A stretch of 19,904 nucleotides of DNA from Bacteroidaceae bacterium (GCA_017551845.1 JAFZKR010000068.1:1-19904), one strand, 5' to 3'. Numbered from the stretch's first letter, positions 7,922-16,583 are shown. Program-made: numbers and translations. The notes: generated by a model not told the origin, from the sequence alone.

Positions 7922-9094
7922 ATGAAGTGTGAAGAGATATTCAGGGAGACTTATCGTAAGGACCCGGAGGATGTGGCATTCTGCCCCTATAGAATCTGCC
8001 CGATAGGTGCTCATGTGGATCATCAGTTGGGAAGGATTACCGGTTTGGCAATAGACAAAGGCATACATTTTGCCTACAGTTCCAAACAGAACGGTGTAAT
8101 TGAGCTTCAGTCATTGCAGTTTGACAAGCGTGCCCAGTTCCATATACGCGAGATAGCTGATGTAAAGCAGAATGACTGGGCCGATTATCTGCGTGGAGTG
8201 ACTATTGCTTTGGCACAGAGATACACCCTTTCTACCGGACTCTGCGGTGTGATTGAAGGCACTCTTCCTATAGGCGGTCTCTCTTCATCGGCAGCGGTAT
8301 GTCTGGTGTTTCTTTCTGCATTGTGCAGGGTGAACAATATCAAGTTGTCACCATTGGAGATGATAACCATTGCTATGGCATCGGAGAACAATTATGTGGG
8401 CGTCAGCAGTGGTAAACTGGACCAGAGTTGCGAGATGTATTCCAAGAAAGATCATCTGCTCTATCTTGATACAAAAGATGATACTTATGAACTGATTCCT
8501 ACCGTACCGTCGATGAAACCGTATGAGATTGCCATTTTCTTCAGCGGAGTGGAACGTACCCTGGCAGGTAGTAAGTTCAACATGAGGGTTGATGAGTGCC
8601 GCAGTGCGGCATACGCCTTGCTTGCTTACGCAGGTATGGAATACGGCAAGTTTGGTGAGACCTATTTCCGCCAGGTTCCGCGTGAGGTTTATGATACCTA
8701 CAAGGACCGTCTGCCCGATAATTGGCGCAAGCGTGCAGAGCACTGGTACACTGAGCAGGAACGTGTGGTTGCCGGAGCTGAGGCTTGGCGCAAGGGTGAT
8801 ATTGAGGAGTACGGCCGTCTGAGTTTCCGGTCGGGCAACTCGTCAATATACAATTGGGAGACCGGATCGCCCGAACTCAAGACTCTGTATGATATAATGA
8901 CCCGCACCGACGGCATTTACGGAGGCCGGTTCAGCGGCGCAGGTTTCAAGGGTTGCTGTATGGCTCTGATTGATCCGGATTACAGGGAAAGCATCATTGA
9001 AAAGGTATCGAAGGAGTATCTTAAGGTGTTCCCTGCTCTTGAAGGCAAATATATGGCTACTATATGCCATTCGGCTGACGGCTTGCAGTTATGA
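7922..9094 (+). CDS. GHMP-family sugar-1-kinase, galacturonokinase-like
   Basis: The 390-residue protein is in the galactokinase branch of GHMP kinases. It has motif 2 in LPIGGLSSSAAV (115-126), the catalytic Asp167 in GKLDQSCE, and motif 3 in FSGAGFKGCC. Galactokinases carry R-V-N-x-I-G-E-H-T-D-Y near the N-terminus; here the equivalent is YRICPIGAHVDHQ (23-35), with Ala30 in place of the galactose-binding Glu and His34 in place of Tyr. As I recall it, the plant galacturonokinase has nearly the same motif, and the C-terminal RAEHWYTE and GIYGGRFSGAGFKGCC segments also resemble that enzyme. The likely reaction is ATP-dependent 1-phosphorylation of D-galacturonate, but galactose is not excluded. 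ATG 7922 was chosen over the TTG at 7916, which overlaps galE. Its stop overlaps the next start by ATGA. Confidence 0.85.
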   Translation: MKCEEIFRETYRKDPEDVAFCPYRICPIGAHVDHQLGRITGLAIDKGIHFAYSSKQNGVIELQSLQFDKRAQFHIREIADVKQNDWADYLRGVTIALAQRYTLSTGLCGVIEGTLPIGGLSSSAAVCLVFLSALCRVNNIKLSPLEMITIAMASENNYVGVSSGKLDQSCEMYSKKDHLLYLDTKDDTYELIPTVPSMKPYEIAIFFSGVERTLAGSKFNMRVDECRSAAYALLAYAGMEYGKFGETYFRQVPREVYDTYKDRLPDNWRKRAEHWYTEQERVVAGAEAWRKGDIEEYGRLSFRSGNSSIYNWETGSPELKTLYDIMTRTDGIYGGRFSGAGFKGCCMALIDPDYRESIIEKVSKEYLKVFPALEGKYMATICHSADGLQL

Positions 9095-9825
9095 AGTGCC
9101 TGATACTTGCTGCGGGATATGCAACCAGGTTGTATCCGCTCACTGAGAACTTTCCAAAACCCCTGCTTAAGGTTGGGGACAAGACCATTCTGGATTGGCT
9201 CATTGATGACATTGAAGGGGCTGGATTGGTTGATGAATATGTGGTGATTTCAAACCATAAGTTTGCGCATCACTTTACGGAGTGGGCTGCGGGTAAGAGT
9301 GTAAAGATTACTGTTGTTGATGACGGTACCAGCACAAATGAGACCCGCCTTGGTGCGGTGCGTGACATCCAGTTTGCCATAGACAAACTTGCCCTGGATG
9401 ATGATATGCTGGTGATAGCAGGTGATAACGTACTTGATTTCAGCCTCCAGAAGTTTGTCCGCTATGCTCACTCTAAGCAGACATCGTGCATAATGCGCTA
9501 CTTTGAGCCGAATGCTGCCAAGTTGGTCAAATGTGGCGTTGTTGAGGTGGCACCCGATGACCGTATTATCGGCATGGAGGAGAAACCTGCCCAACCCAAG
9601 TCAAACTGGTGCTGTCCGCCGTTCTATTATTACACCAAGGCCGATGCCCGACTGGTTCCCGCCGGTATTGCCGCCGGATGCGGAACCGATGCTCCCGGCA
9701 GTTATATAGCCTGGCTTTGCACTCAGGTTCCGGTTTACGCAATGGAGATGCCGGGCAGGCGGTATGATATAGGAAACCTGGAGTCTTATCACAAAGTTTG
9801 TGAAGAGTACAAAGGAATAAGATGA
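9091..9825 (+). CDS. Sugar-1-phosphate nucleotidyltransferase
   Basis: The 244-residue protein has the single-domain nucleotidyltransferase fold: AAGYATRLYP (7-16) for the NTP phosphates, FPKPLLKVGDK with the sugar-phosphate lysine, the metal-binding AGDNVLDFS, and EEKPAQPKSNW. It lacks the hexapeptide-repeat extension of GlmU-type enzymes. It should join a sugar-1-phosphate to an NTP, releasing pyrophosphate. Its ATG is embedded in the kinase stop (ATGA, 9091-9094), and its own stop overlaps the next gene in the same way (9822-9825). The obvious inference is that it uses the product of the kinase, for example galacturonate-1-phosphate, but neither the base nor the sugar can be read from the sequence. 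Confidence 0.85.
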   Translation: MKCLILAAGYATRLYPLTENFPKPLLKVGDKTILDWLIDDIEGAGLVDEYVVISNHKFAHHFTEWAAGKSVKITVVDDGTSTNETRLGAVRDIQFAIDKLALDDDMLVIAGDNVLDFSLQKFVRYAHSKQTSCIMRYFEPNAAKLVKCGVVEVAPDDRIIGMEEKPAQPKSNWCCPPFYYYTKADARLVPAGIAAGCGTDAPGSYIAWLCTQVPVYAMEMPGRRYDIGNLESYHKVCEEYKGIR

Positions 9826-10763
9826 AACTGAATACACCTGTTGAGATTAAACCGCTTGGGAAGAGGCTCACCTATAAGGACAGTATCCTGTTTGTTGGCT
9901 CCTGCTTTGCCGATGAGATAGGGCGTCGCTGTGCAGAGCGGTATTTTGATGTACAGGTAAATCCGTTTGGAGTACTGTTTAATCCATGCTCAATCTCAGA
10001 TTGTCTGGGTTTGCTGGAGGGTTATGGCATTAACGCCGGGCAGTGCAGTTTCATTCCCGAGGATGTGATTGAAACCGGTGGTGGATTCTGTTCTTTTCAT
10101 CATCACGGAAGTATGGCACGCCCCACTGCCCAGGAGTTTCTGGATAGTGCGAATAAGGCATTGGCCGTCGCCTCGGACTTCTATTACCGTGAAGGTTGGG
10201 TGGTTGTAACATTGGGTACGGCTTTCATCTATACTGACAAGGAGTCAGGCATGGTGGTATCGAACTGCCATAAGCTGCCCTCTGACCGTTTTGAGCGCAC
10301 AATGATAGACGCTGATCAGGTCTATGAGGCGCTGAGTCAGTATGTGGCAGCACGCCCGAACAGGCAGTGGATATTTACCGTAAGCCCCGTACGCCATTTG
10401 GCCGATGGTCTTCATGCCAACACCCTGAGCAAAGCTACGCTGCATCTGGGTGTAGAGAAATTGGTTAACCGTTTTCCTAACGCACACTATTTCCCGGCAT
10501 ATGAGATTCTGATTGATGAACTTCGCGACTACCGTTTCTATGCCGATGACATGATGCATCCCACTCAGCAGGCTGCTGATTATGTTTTTGAGCGTTTTAT
10601 GGATTTTGTGTTGGCCGACAGCGACCGTCCTCTGCTGGCCGAGGCTGGGAAACTACGCTCTATGATGCAACACAGGATTCTTAATCCCGGCACACCTCAG
10701 GCTCTGGAGTTTGAGCAGCAGCGCAACCAGGCTCTGGAATCATTCCTCCAAAAAATACGCTGA
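9822..10763 (+). CDS. GSCFA domain-containing protein
   Basis: The 313-residue product has the family-naming motif GSCFA at residues 26-30 (FVGSCFADEIG), followed by NPFGVLFNPCSI and, near the C-terminus, YADDMMHPTQQAADYVFERF, where the D-x-x-H pattern resembles the last block of SGNH hydrolases. No signal peptide or membrane segment is visible, so it is predicted to be cytosolic. The family is common in Bacteroidota and proteobacteria but has no established reaction that I know of. The ATGA overlap with the nucleotidyltransferase gene suggests coupled translation and a shared task, such as handling an acylated sugar or nucleotide sugar. That role is inference. Confidence 0.88.
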   Translation: MKLNTPVEIKPLGKRLTYKDSILFVGSCFADEIGRRCAERYFDVQVNPFGVLFNPCSISDCLGLLEGYGINAGQCSFIPEDVIETGGGFCSFHHHGSMARPTAQEFLDSANKALAVASDFYYREGWVVVTLGTAFIYTDKESGMVVSNCHKLPSDRFERTMIDADQVYEALSQYVAARPNRQWIFTVSPVRHLADGLHANTLSKATLHLGVEKLVNRFPNAHYFPAYEILIDELRDYRFYADDMMHPTQQAADYVFERFMDFVLADSDRPLLAEAGKLRSMMQHRILNPGTPQALEFEQQRNQALESFLQKIR

Positions 10764-10811
10764 TACGCCAAGGGTCGTAACGGGTCATATTAAAAAGAAC
10801 AGGATAATTTC

Positions 10812-10842
10812 TTTGTTATAAAGGAAATAGTCAGTATTTTCG
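10812..10842 (+). promoter_or_regulatory. Probable promoter of the GH9 gene
   Basis: The 121-bp gap 10764-10884 between the GSCFA and GH9 genes contains TTTG at 10812-10815, a 19-nt spacer, and TATTTTCG at 10835-10842, one mismatch from the Bacteroidota -7 consensus TAnnTTTG. Transcription would begin near 10849 with a leader of about 35 nt. I see no clear intrinsic terminator in this gap. Confidence 0.5.
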
Positions 10843-10884
10843 TCAATCAAAACGCATTTAAAAATAAAGTCAACTCTAACCCTT

Positions 10885-13431
10885 ATGAAAAGATTTTTGT
10901 TTGTCAGTCTGACAATATTACTGTATGCAGCATGCAACGAAACACCCGAAACAGGGTTCAAAATCAACGACAAGGAGTATTTTGAGGAACGGGGAGTGAA
11001 TGTCCTGGTTTTCAGTAATACATTTTCCGGCGGATTCAATGATGAGAAAAACTCAGGAATCGAGATTATCCATCATGGAGTGAGAACTGTTCAGGGCGGT
11101 GCTGTCCGTCTCTCCAAGACGCCTGAACAGTGGGATCTGGTCCCTGCATCTCCTTCACGCAATGTTGATATTGAGAAAGGCACTATCGAAGTGGCCATGC
11201 GTTACAATGACTATGACTTTGATTCACGTGTTACAGTCACGGCACAGGGTAAGGCCGTAGAGATATCCGTATGGTTAGACAAACCGGTTCCGGAGGTTCT
11301 GGCAGGCGACGCCGGATTCAATCTGGAGTTTCTCCCTTCACAGTATTGGGGCAAGGCTTATATTATGGATGGTCGTCCCAACCGTTTCCCGCGTTATGCC
11401 GTGAGCAATACTGTGGCTCGTCCTAACAGTGAGAAACCCAGGCAATTCAAAGGGTTCAGGACATACGATGACCGCGGTACTGACCAGTTCGTGGATCCCC
11501 TGCCGCTTGAGATGGGCCACAGTATCCTGATAGCTCCTGATGCTCCTGAGCGTATGATAAAGATATCATCGGATGACGCTCTTCTGGAACTTTATGATGG
11601 ACGTATAATAGCGCAGAACGGCTGGTTCGTATTGCGTTCCGTACTTCCTGCCGGCAAGACAGGCAAGGTGATCACATGGAGAGTGGAGCCTAATTCCGTT
11701 CCAGGTTGGATAAGGGAGCCTAACATAGGGTTCTCGCAAGTGGGATACATCCCCTCGCAGCCCAAGGTGGCGGTCATCGAGCTTGACAAGATGGATAAAC
11801 CCCTCCCCAAGGCTTCCATTTACAGGATAATGGATGACGGAAGTGAGAAGCTGGTTTATTCGGGCAAGACTGATGTATGGGGTGAATATTACAAATACAA
11901 CTATGTGAAATTTGACTTCAGCTCAGTAACTGAACCAGGTGTCTATCTCATCCGGTACGGTGATTACAAGACAGGTAATTTCATAATCGACAAGTCCGTC
12001 TATAACTGGATTACCGATGCCACAAGTGATGTATGGATACCCATTCACATGAACCACATGACGGTTAACGAGGCATACCGCATCTGGCATGGTGAGCCCT
12101 TCAAGGAGGGATATCTCCAGGCTCCCCAAAGCGATCATTTTGACCTGCACTCCCAAGGGCCTAACACCAATACCAAGTATAAGCCTTACGAACTGATTCC
12201 AGGCCTGAATGTGGGGGGTTATTTCGATGCGGGTGACTTTGATATCGAGACGGGTTCCAACATCAGCGTGGTGTCGAATCTGGTATCGGCTTGGGAACTT
12301 TTCAAGCCGCTTCGTGACGAGACGTTCGTGAGTGAGGAGCAACGGTATGTTGATCTCCATCGTCCGGACGGAAAGCCTGATATACTGCAATACATAGAAC
12401 ATGGAGTGCTTAATCTTCTGGCTCAGGCAGAGAACATAGGTTTTATGTCCCAGACGCTTTCCAATTCGGTTCTGGACAACTATCATCATCTGGGTGATGC
12501 CGCTGCCATTACTGATGGACTGCATTATGATCCCAGTCTGCCCAAATATACCAAGTCGGCCGACGGCAAGTCAAGCGGCACTCCGGATGACATGTGGGCA
12601 TTCACTAACCGCAACCCGAACCAGGATTTCAATGCCGCCACCATGTTTGCTGCCGCAAGCCGTGTGCTTACAGGTTATAACGATGATTTGGCAAAGAGAT
12701 GCCTTGAACAGTCTAAGAGACTCATGGCGGAGGCTACACAGCTTATGGCTAACCGTGGGCAGGGACGCAACGGAGGCGGTGGAGGCGGCAATCGTAATGC
12801 CGGCAACATGTCAACCAACCTGCAGCTCTATGTCTCTACAGGCGAAAGTTCATATCTGGAAACATTCGAACAACAGATATGGCCGGCACTTGAGCGCAAT
12901 GCCAGTGGTTCCATTCGTACTGCTATGGATGCCATTCCGTATATGGACAGCGAGTACAAGGAGAAACTTCGTCCTTATGTAGTCAAGTTCAAGGAGTATA
13001 TGGACAATTTTGAGCAGAACAACCCTTACGGGGTGCCCATAGGCGAGGGTAACTGGGCCGGCAGCGGAGCAGTGGTAAACTTCGGAACCACAGCATGTTT
13101 CGCTAATCTCTATTACCCTGACATAATTGACAAGAGTTATGCTTTCAAGGCTGCCGCATTCATGTTCGGATGCCATCCGTACCATAACTATTCCCTTGTG
13201 GCAACCGTAGGTGCAGCTCGTCCCAAGGCTGTTTTCTATGGTAACAACAGAGCGGACTTCTCATTCATTCCGGGCAATGTGGCTCCCGGACTGCTTTTCC
13301 GTAAGCCTGACCATTTCGAGAACTATGACGATTGGCCATTCCTTTGGGGACAGAACGAAGGAACCATAGCAGGCAATACAGGATACCTGATATTCGGTGA
13401 GTCCTTCAAGAATATGGTTAAGGAAGAATGA
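10885..13431 (+). CDS. Lipoprotein glycoside hydrolase, GH9 (endoglucanase-type), with large N-terminal beta domain
   Basis: The 848-residue protein has a lipoprotein leader ending in LLYAAC (Cys17). Residues about 22-270 are a beta-rich region that I cannot assign to a known binding module. Residues about 278-372 are the Ig-like CelD_N domain (FSQVGYIPSQPKVAVIEL). The (alpha/alpha)6 GH9 domain follows, with the hallmark FDAGDFD (Asp448 and Asp451) and the C-terminal catalytic acid Glu825 in FLWGQNEGTI. GH9 enzymes are inverting hydrolases of beta-1,4-glucans and xyloglucan, with a few exo-acting members. A Gly/Asn/Arg-rich stretch at about 627-645 interrupts the catalytic domain, probably a surface loop. 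The gene is convergent with the GH13 gene, 18 bp away. Confidence 0.92.
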   Translation: MKRFLFVSLTILLYAACNETPETGFKINDKEYFEERGVNVLVFSNTFSGGFNDEKNSGIEIIHHGVRTVQGGAVRLSKTPEQWDLVPASPSRNVDIEKGTIEVAMRYNDYDFDSRVTVTAQGKAVEISVWLDKPVPEVLAGDAGFNLEFLPSQYWGKAYIMDGRPNRFPRYAVSNTVARPNSEKPRQFKGFRTYDDRGTDQFVDPLPLEMGHSILIAPDAPERMIKISSDDALLELYDGRIIAQNGWFVLRSVLPAGKTGKVITWRVEPNSVPGWIREPNIGFSQVGYIPSQPKVAVIELDKMDKPLPKASIYRIMDDGSEKLVYSGKTDVWGEYYKYNYVKFDFSSVTEPGVYLIRYGDYKTGNFIIDKSVYNWITDATSDVWIPIHMNHMTVNEAYRIWHGEPFKEGYLQAPQSDHFDLHSQGPNTNTKYKPYELIPGLNVGGYFDAGDFDIETGSNISVVSNLVSAWELFKPLRDETFVSEEQRYVDLHRPDGKPDILQYIEHGVLNLLAQAENIGFMSQTLSNSVLDNYHHLGDAAAITDGLHYDPSLPKYTKSADGKSSGTPDDMWAFTNRNPNQDFNAATMFAAASRVLTGYNDDLAKRCLEQSKRLMAEATQLMANRGQGRNGGGGGGNRNAGNMSTNLQLYVSTGESSYLETFEQQIWPALERNASGSIRTAMDAIPYMDSEYKEKLRPYVVKFKEYMDNFEQNNPYGVPIGEGNWAGSGAVVNFGTTACFANLYYPDIIDKSYAFKAAAFMFGCHPYHNYSLVATVGAARPKAVFYGNNRADFSFIPGNVAPGLLFRKPDHFENYDDWPFLWGQNEGTIAGNTGYLIFGESFKNMVKEE

Positions 13432-13449
13432 GCAGGATTAGACCTTCAG

Positions 13450-15210
13450 TTATCTGAGCAGTTTAATTATGGCGTATGATTGTCCGGGCATATTAATCGT
13501 TACACTGTTCCCTTTGTGCTGAATCTTGAACTTGTCGCCCATAAGAAGCTTGGTGCGTCGGAAAGGCACGTTAACGGTAAAAGTAGCATCCGATGTCTCA
13601 GCACGCGGGTTAAGCATGACCAGTACGACATCATCTCCGGCAGCTCTGGCATAAACAAAAGGATAGGCATTCCGCTCCGCATAGATAGGCACGAATTCCG
13701 CATAGTTGGCAAGTGCCGGTTCATTCTTACGCAATGCAATGAGTTTGCGTGTACGGTTAAGCAGTGAGTTCGGGTCGGACTCCTGTGATTCCACATTGGG
13801 TGCATCGGGTGCCGGGTCAACCGGCAGGTAGAGCTTGTCGGGGCTGGCGGTTGAAAAGCCCAGGTTCTTGCCTGGAGTCCACTGCATGGGGGTGCGGGCA
13901 CCGTTTCGCGGACGGTATGCACCTTCCACTTGCGGCCACTCCTCAGGCAACTGTTTCATGCCAATCTCATTGCCGTAATAGATGAACGGTACTCCGGGCA
14001 TAGTGAAACCGAAAGCGTATATTATCTCCAGGTCTTTGTCCGTGCGTCTGTTGCCTAAACGGGCATTGTCGTGATTGCCCAGCGGAAGGCTTATGTAACC
14101 TTTGCCCTTGGTGCGGGAGTACTGGTTCATGTAACTGGCCAGAAAATCGGTGATATTGCCCTTTCCATCGGCATCGAAATAGCTGTTTCCTTCACTCACA
14201 CCGTTCAAAATACGCCAGCTCTCTTTCTGGAAAAGATCATTGTAGCCGTTGAACCAGTGGAAGAAATCCACGTGGAAGCAGTCATCCAGCGCCTCTACGG
14301 GCGATGACCACTCGGCAACCATGAAAGCATCAGGGTACTCTTCCCGGAGCAGGTCGCGTATCTCGCGCCAGAAGAGTTTGGTGGCGTTCTCCTGCGTGTT
14401 GAAGAACTGGGCGTTGCCTCTTGTCTGGCTGGTCTTGACAAGTGCTCCTGCCATATCGGCACGGAAACCGTCGGCCCCCATATCCATCCAGAAACGGAGC
14501 ACGTTCTTGAGGTCCTCACGCATGGCCAGCACATCGGGATGGTCAGTGGGTAGCTGCCATTTCTGATTGGGGTCAGGATTGGAGAATCCGAAGTTGAGGG
14601 CAGGCTGGCTGTAATAGAAGTTACGCATATACTGGCCGTTGCGCTGACCGTAACCCTTAATGAACGATGATGCGAACTCACGTGGAGGATCCACCCAGAT
14701 ATTATCAGTCCATATATAATAATTGGTGTATTTGTTGGTATCCTGGCGGGCTGATGCCTGGAACCACGGATGTTCCATTGAGGTATAGCTTATCACGTAG
14801 TCAAACAGAATCCTCAGGCCGCGTTTGTGAGCTTCGGCAAAAAGCCGGCGGGCATCATCATTGGTGCCGTATCGCGGTGCCACCTTGTAGTAGTCCGATA
14901 CGTCATATCCCGCATCATAGAAGGGGGACTCAAAGAAAGGGTTGATCCAGATGGCATCCACCCCCAGGCTCTTAACGTAGTCCAGCTTGCTGATGATACC
15001 ATTCAAATCACCTATTCCGTCACCGTCACTGTCACAGAAAGTCTGCGGATAGATTTGGTAGAATACGGCATTCTGTGCCCATTCAGGTACACCCGGAATA
15101 TCATATTCGCCCGTAATCTCATTACTCCAGTTGGGCTGAGTCATTCCGCGTTGTGACATTGCGGAAAGGGAAAAGAACAGCAGAAGAGCTGTAAAAAGAG
15201 TCCTTTTCAT
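13450..15210 (-). CDS. Secreted GH13 alpha-amylase-family enzyme with altered region I
   Basis: The 586-residue product has a signal peptide (residues 1-19, ending LSAMS) and a GH13 barrel beginning at NAVFYQIYPQTF. A calcium-type loop DSDGDGIGDLNG is at 60-71. The catalytic residues are present: nucleophile Asp252 in GFRADMAG (region II), acid Glu300 in MVAEWSS (region III), and Asp381 in LGNHDNAR (region IV). Region I, normally D-x-x-x-N-H, reads DYVISY at 137-142, so the near-invariant Asn and His are Ser141 and Tyr142. The C-terminal beta domain looks intact. Its architecture is closest to alpha-glucosidase, neopullulanase or trehalose-synthase-like members; the substrate is uncertain. 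It lies 35 bp downstream of gdhA on the same strand with no evident promoter between them. Confidence 0.92.
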   Translation of the reverse strand: MKRTLFTALLLFFSLSAMSQRGMTQPNWSNEITGEYDIPGVPEWAQNAVFYQIYPQTFCDSDGDGIGDLNGIISKLDYVKSLGVDAIWINPFFESPFYDAGYDVSDYYKVAPRYGTNDDARRLFAEAHKRGLRILFDYVISYTSMEHPWFQASARQDTNKYTNYYIWTDNIWVDPPREFASSFIKGYGQRNGQYMRNFYYSQPALNFGFSNPDPNQKWQLPTDHPDVLAMREDLKNVLRFWMDMGADGFRADMAGALVKTSQTRGNAQFFNTQENATKLFWREIRDLLREEYPDAFMVAEWSSPVEALDDCFHVDFFHWFNGYNDLFQKESWRILNGVSEGNSYFDADGKGNITDFLASYMNQYSRTKGKGYISLPLGNHDNARLGNRRTDKDLEIIYAFGFTMPGVPFIYYGNEIGMKQLPEEWPQVEGAYRPRNGARTPMQWTPGKNLGFSTASPDKLYLPVDPAPDAPNVESQESDPNSLLNRTRKLIALRKNEPALANYAEFVPIYAERNAYPFVYARAAGDDVVLVMLNPRAETSDATFTVNVPFRRTKLLMGDKFKIQHKGNSVTINMPGQSYAIIKLLR

Positions 15211-15245
15211 AATGCGGTATATGTTTTTGACCGGTCTGTTCCGGA

Positions 15246-16583
15246 TTATCCAAGAAAGCCCTGTTCGAGCATAGCTTGAGCCACTTTCATAAAGCCGGCT
15301 ATATTGGCTCCCTTCATGTAGTTCACGTAGCCGTCAGGTTCGGTGCCGTACTTTACACACTGTTCGTGTATATCGGACATGATAGTGTGAAGCCGGGCGT
15401 CAACCTCATCGGCCGACCATGATATGTGCATGGCGTTCTGAGTCATCTCAAGGCCCGATGTGGCCACACCGCCTGCGTTCACAGCCTTACCCGGGCCGTA
15501 CAGTACACGTGCACCGATGAAGGCATCGAGAGCCTCAGGGGTACATCCCATATTGGAGACCTCAGCCACATACTTGACACCGTTTTTGATAAGTTGTGCG
15601 GCATCATCGCCGTTGAGCTCGTTCTGTGTGGCGCAAGGCATAGCAATATCGACTTTGCATTCCCAAGGCTTGCGTCCTGCATAAAACTCGGCACCGAACT
15701 TTCTGGCGTATGGTTCAATGACATCATTGTTTGTGGCGCGGAGCTGAAGCATGTAGGCAATCTTTTCATCGTTCAGGCCGTTCTTGTCATAAACGAAACC
15801 GTCCGGCCCTGAAAGTGTAACCACCTTTCCGCCCAGCTGGGTGGCCTTCTTGGCGGCTCCCCAAGCCACATTGCCGAATCCGCTTATCGCTATGGTCTTA
15901 CCCTCAAGCGTGTCACTGCGGTCGGCCAGCATCTGACGCAGGAAGTAGAGTGCACCGAATCCTGTAGCCTCCGGACGGATCTTTGAACCTCCGAAGGTGA
16001 GTCCTTTACCTGTAAGTACGCCTGTGTTCTCGCGTGCCAGTTTCTTGTACATGCCGTACAGATAGCCTATCTCACGGGCACCAACACCTATATCACCGGC
16101 CGGGACATCGGTATCAGGGCCTATGTTGCGCCATAGCTCCAGCATGAAACTGTGGCAGAAACGCTCAATCTCAGCTGCGGAACGGCCACGTGCAGAGAAA
16201 TCGGAGCCACCCTTGCCGCCGCCCATAGGCAAGGTGGTGAGGGCGTTCTTGAAAGTCTGCTCAAATCCCAGGAACTTCAGAATTGACAGATTCACGGATG
16301 AATGGAACCTGAGACCGCCTTTATAAGGTCCTATGGCATTGTTGAACTGAACACGATAGCCAGTATTGACGTGTATCTCACCTTGATCATCGGTCCAAGG
16401 CACTTTAAAGGTGAAGATACGGTCTGGCTCCACCATACGTTCCACAATCTTGGCATCCTCGAACTCGGGATGTTGGTTATATACCGGTTCTACACTGATA
16501 AGTACCTCGCGTACAGCCTGCAGATACTCTTTTTCACCTGGATGACGACGCTCCAGATCGGCCATAATGCTATTTATATTCAT
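15246..16583 (-). CDS. gdhA: NADP-type glutamate dehydrogenase
   Basis: The 445-residue cytosolic enzyme catalyses reductive amination of 2-oxoglutarate with ammonium, the main ammonium-assimilation step in many gut Bacteroidales. Motifs are GPYKGGLRFH (85-94), PMGGGKGGSDF with the catalytic Lys124, PAGDIGVGAREIG, and the nucleotide-binding segment AISGFGNVAWGAA. I chose the ATG at 16583 because MNINSIMADLERRHPG matches the usual N-terminus and length (about 445); a longer in-frame start at 16628 adds an implausible hydrophobic leader. Upstream on the minus strand, TATCTTTA (16615-16622) is one base from a -7 box, but I see no good -33 partner. Nothing links it functionally to the adjacent GH13 gene. 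Confidence 0.95.
   Translation of the reverse strand: MNINSIMADLERRHPGEKEYLQAVREVLISVEPVYNQHPEFEDAKIVERMVEPDRIFTFKVPWTDDQGEIHVNTGYRVQFNNAIGPYKGGLRFHSSVNLSILKFLGFEQTFKNALTTLPMGGGKGGSDFSARGRSAAEIERFCHSFMLELWRNIGPDTDVPAGDIGVGAREIGYLYGMYKKLARENTGVLTGKGLTFGGSKIRPEATGFGALYFLRQMLADRSDTLEGKTIAISGFGNVAWGAAKKATQLGGKVVTLSGPDGFVYDKNGLNDEKIAYMLQLRATNNDVIEPYARKFGAEFYAGRKPWECKVDIAMPCATQNELNGDDAAQLIKNGVKYVAEVSNMGCTPEALDAFIGARVLYGPGKAVNAGGVATSGLEMTQNAMHISWSADEVDARLHTIMSDIHEQCVKYGTEPDGYVNYMKGANIAGFMKVAQAMLEQGFLG

Noticed and set aside
2431..10763. Classical polysaccharide utilisation locus
   Set aside because: There is no SusC/SusD pair, hybrid two-component system or ECF sigma/anti-sigma pair in the window, so the enzymes are described individually.
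12775..12800. Tandem repeat or CRISPR-like signal in the GGN-rich stretch
   Set aside because: It is a short in-frame glycine-rich coding segment without regular units or spacers; no CRISPR array occurs in the window.
13432..13449. Bidirectional terminator between the convergent GH9 and GH13 genes
   Set aside because: The gap is only 18 bp, with no convincing stem or T-run within it.
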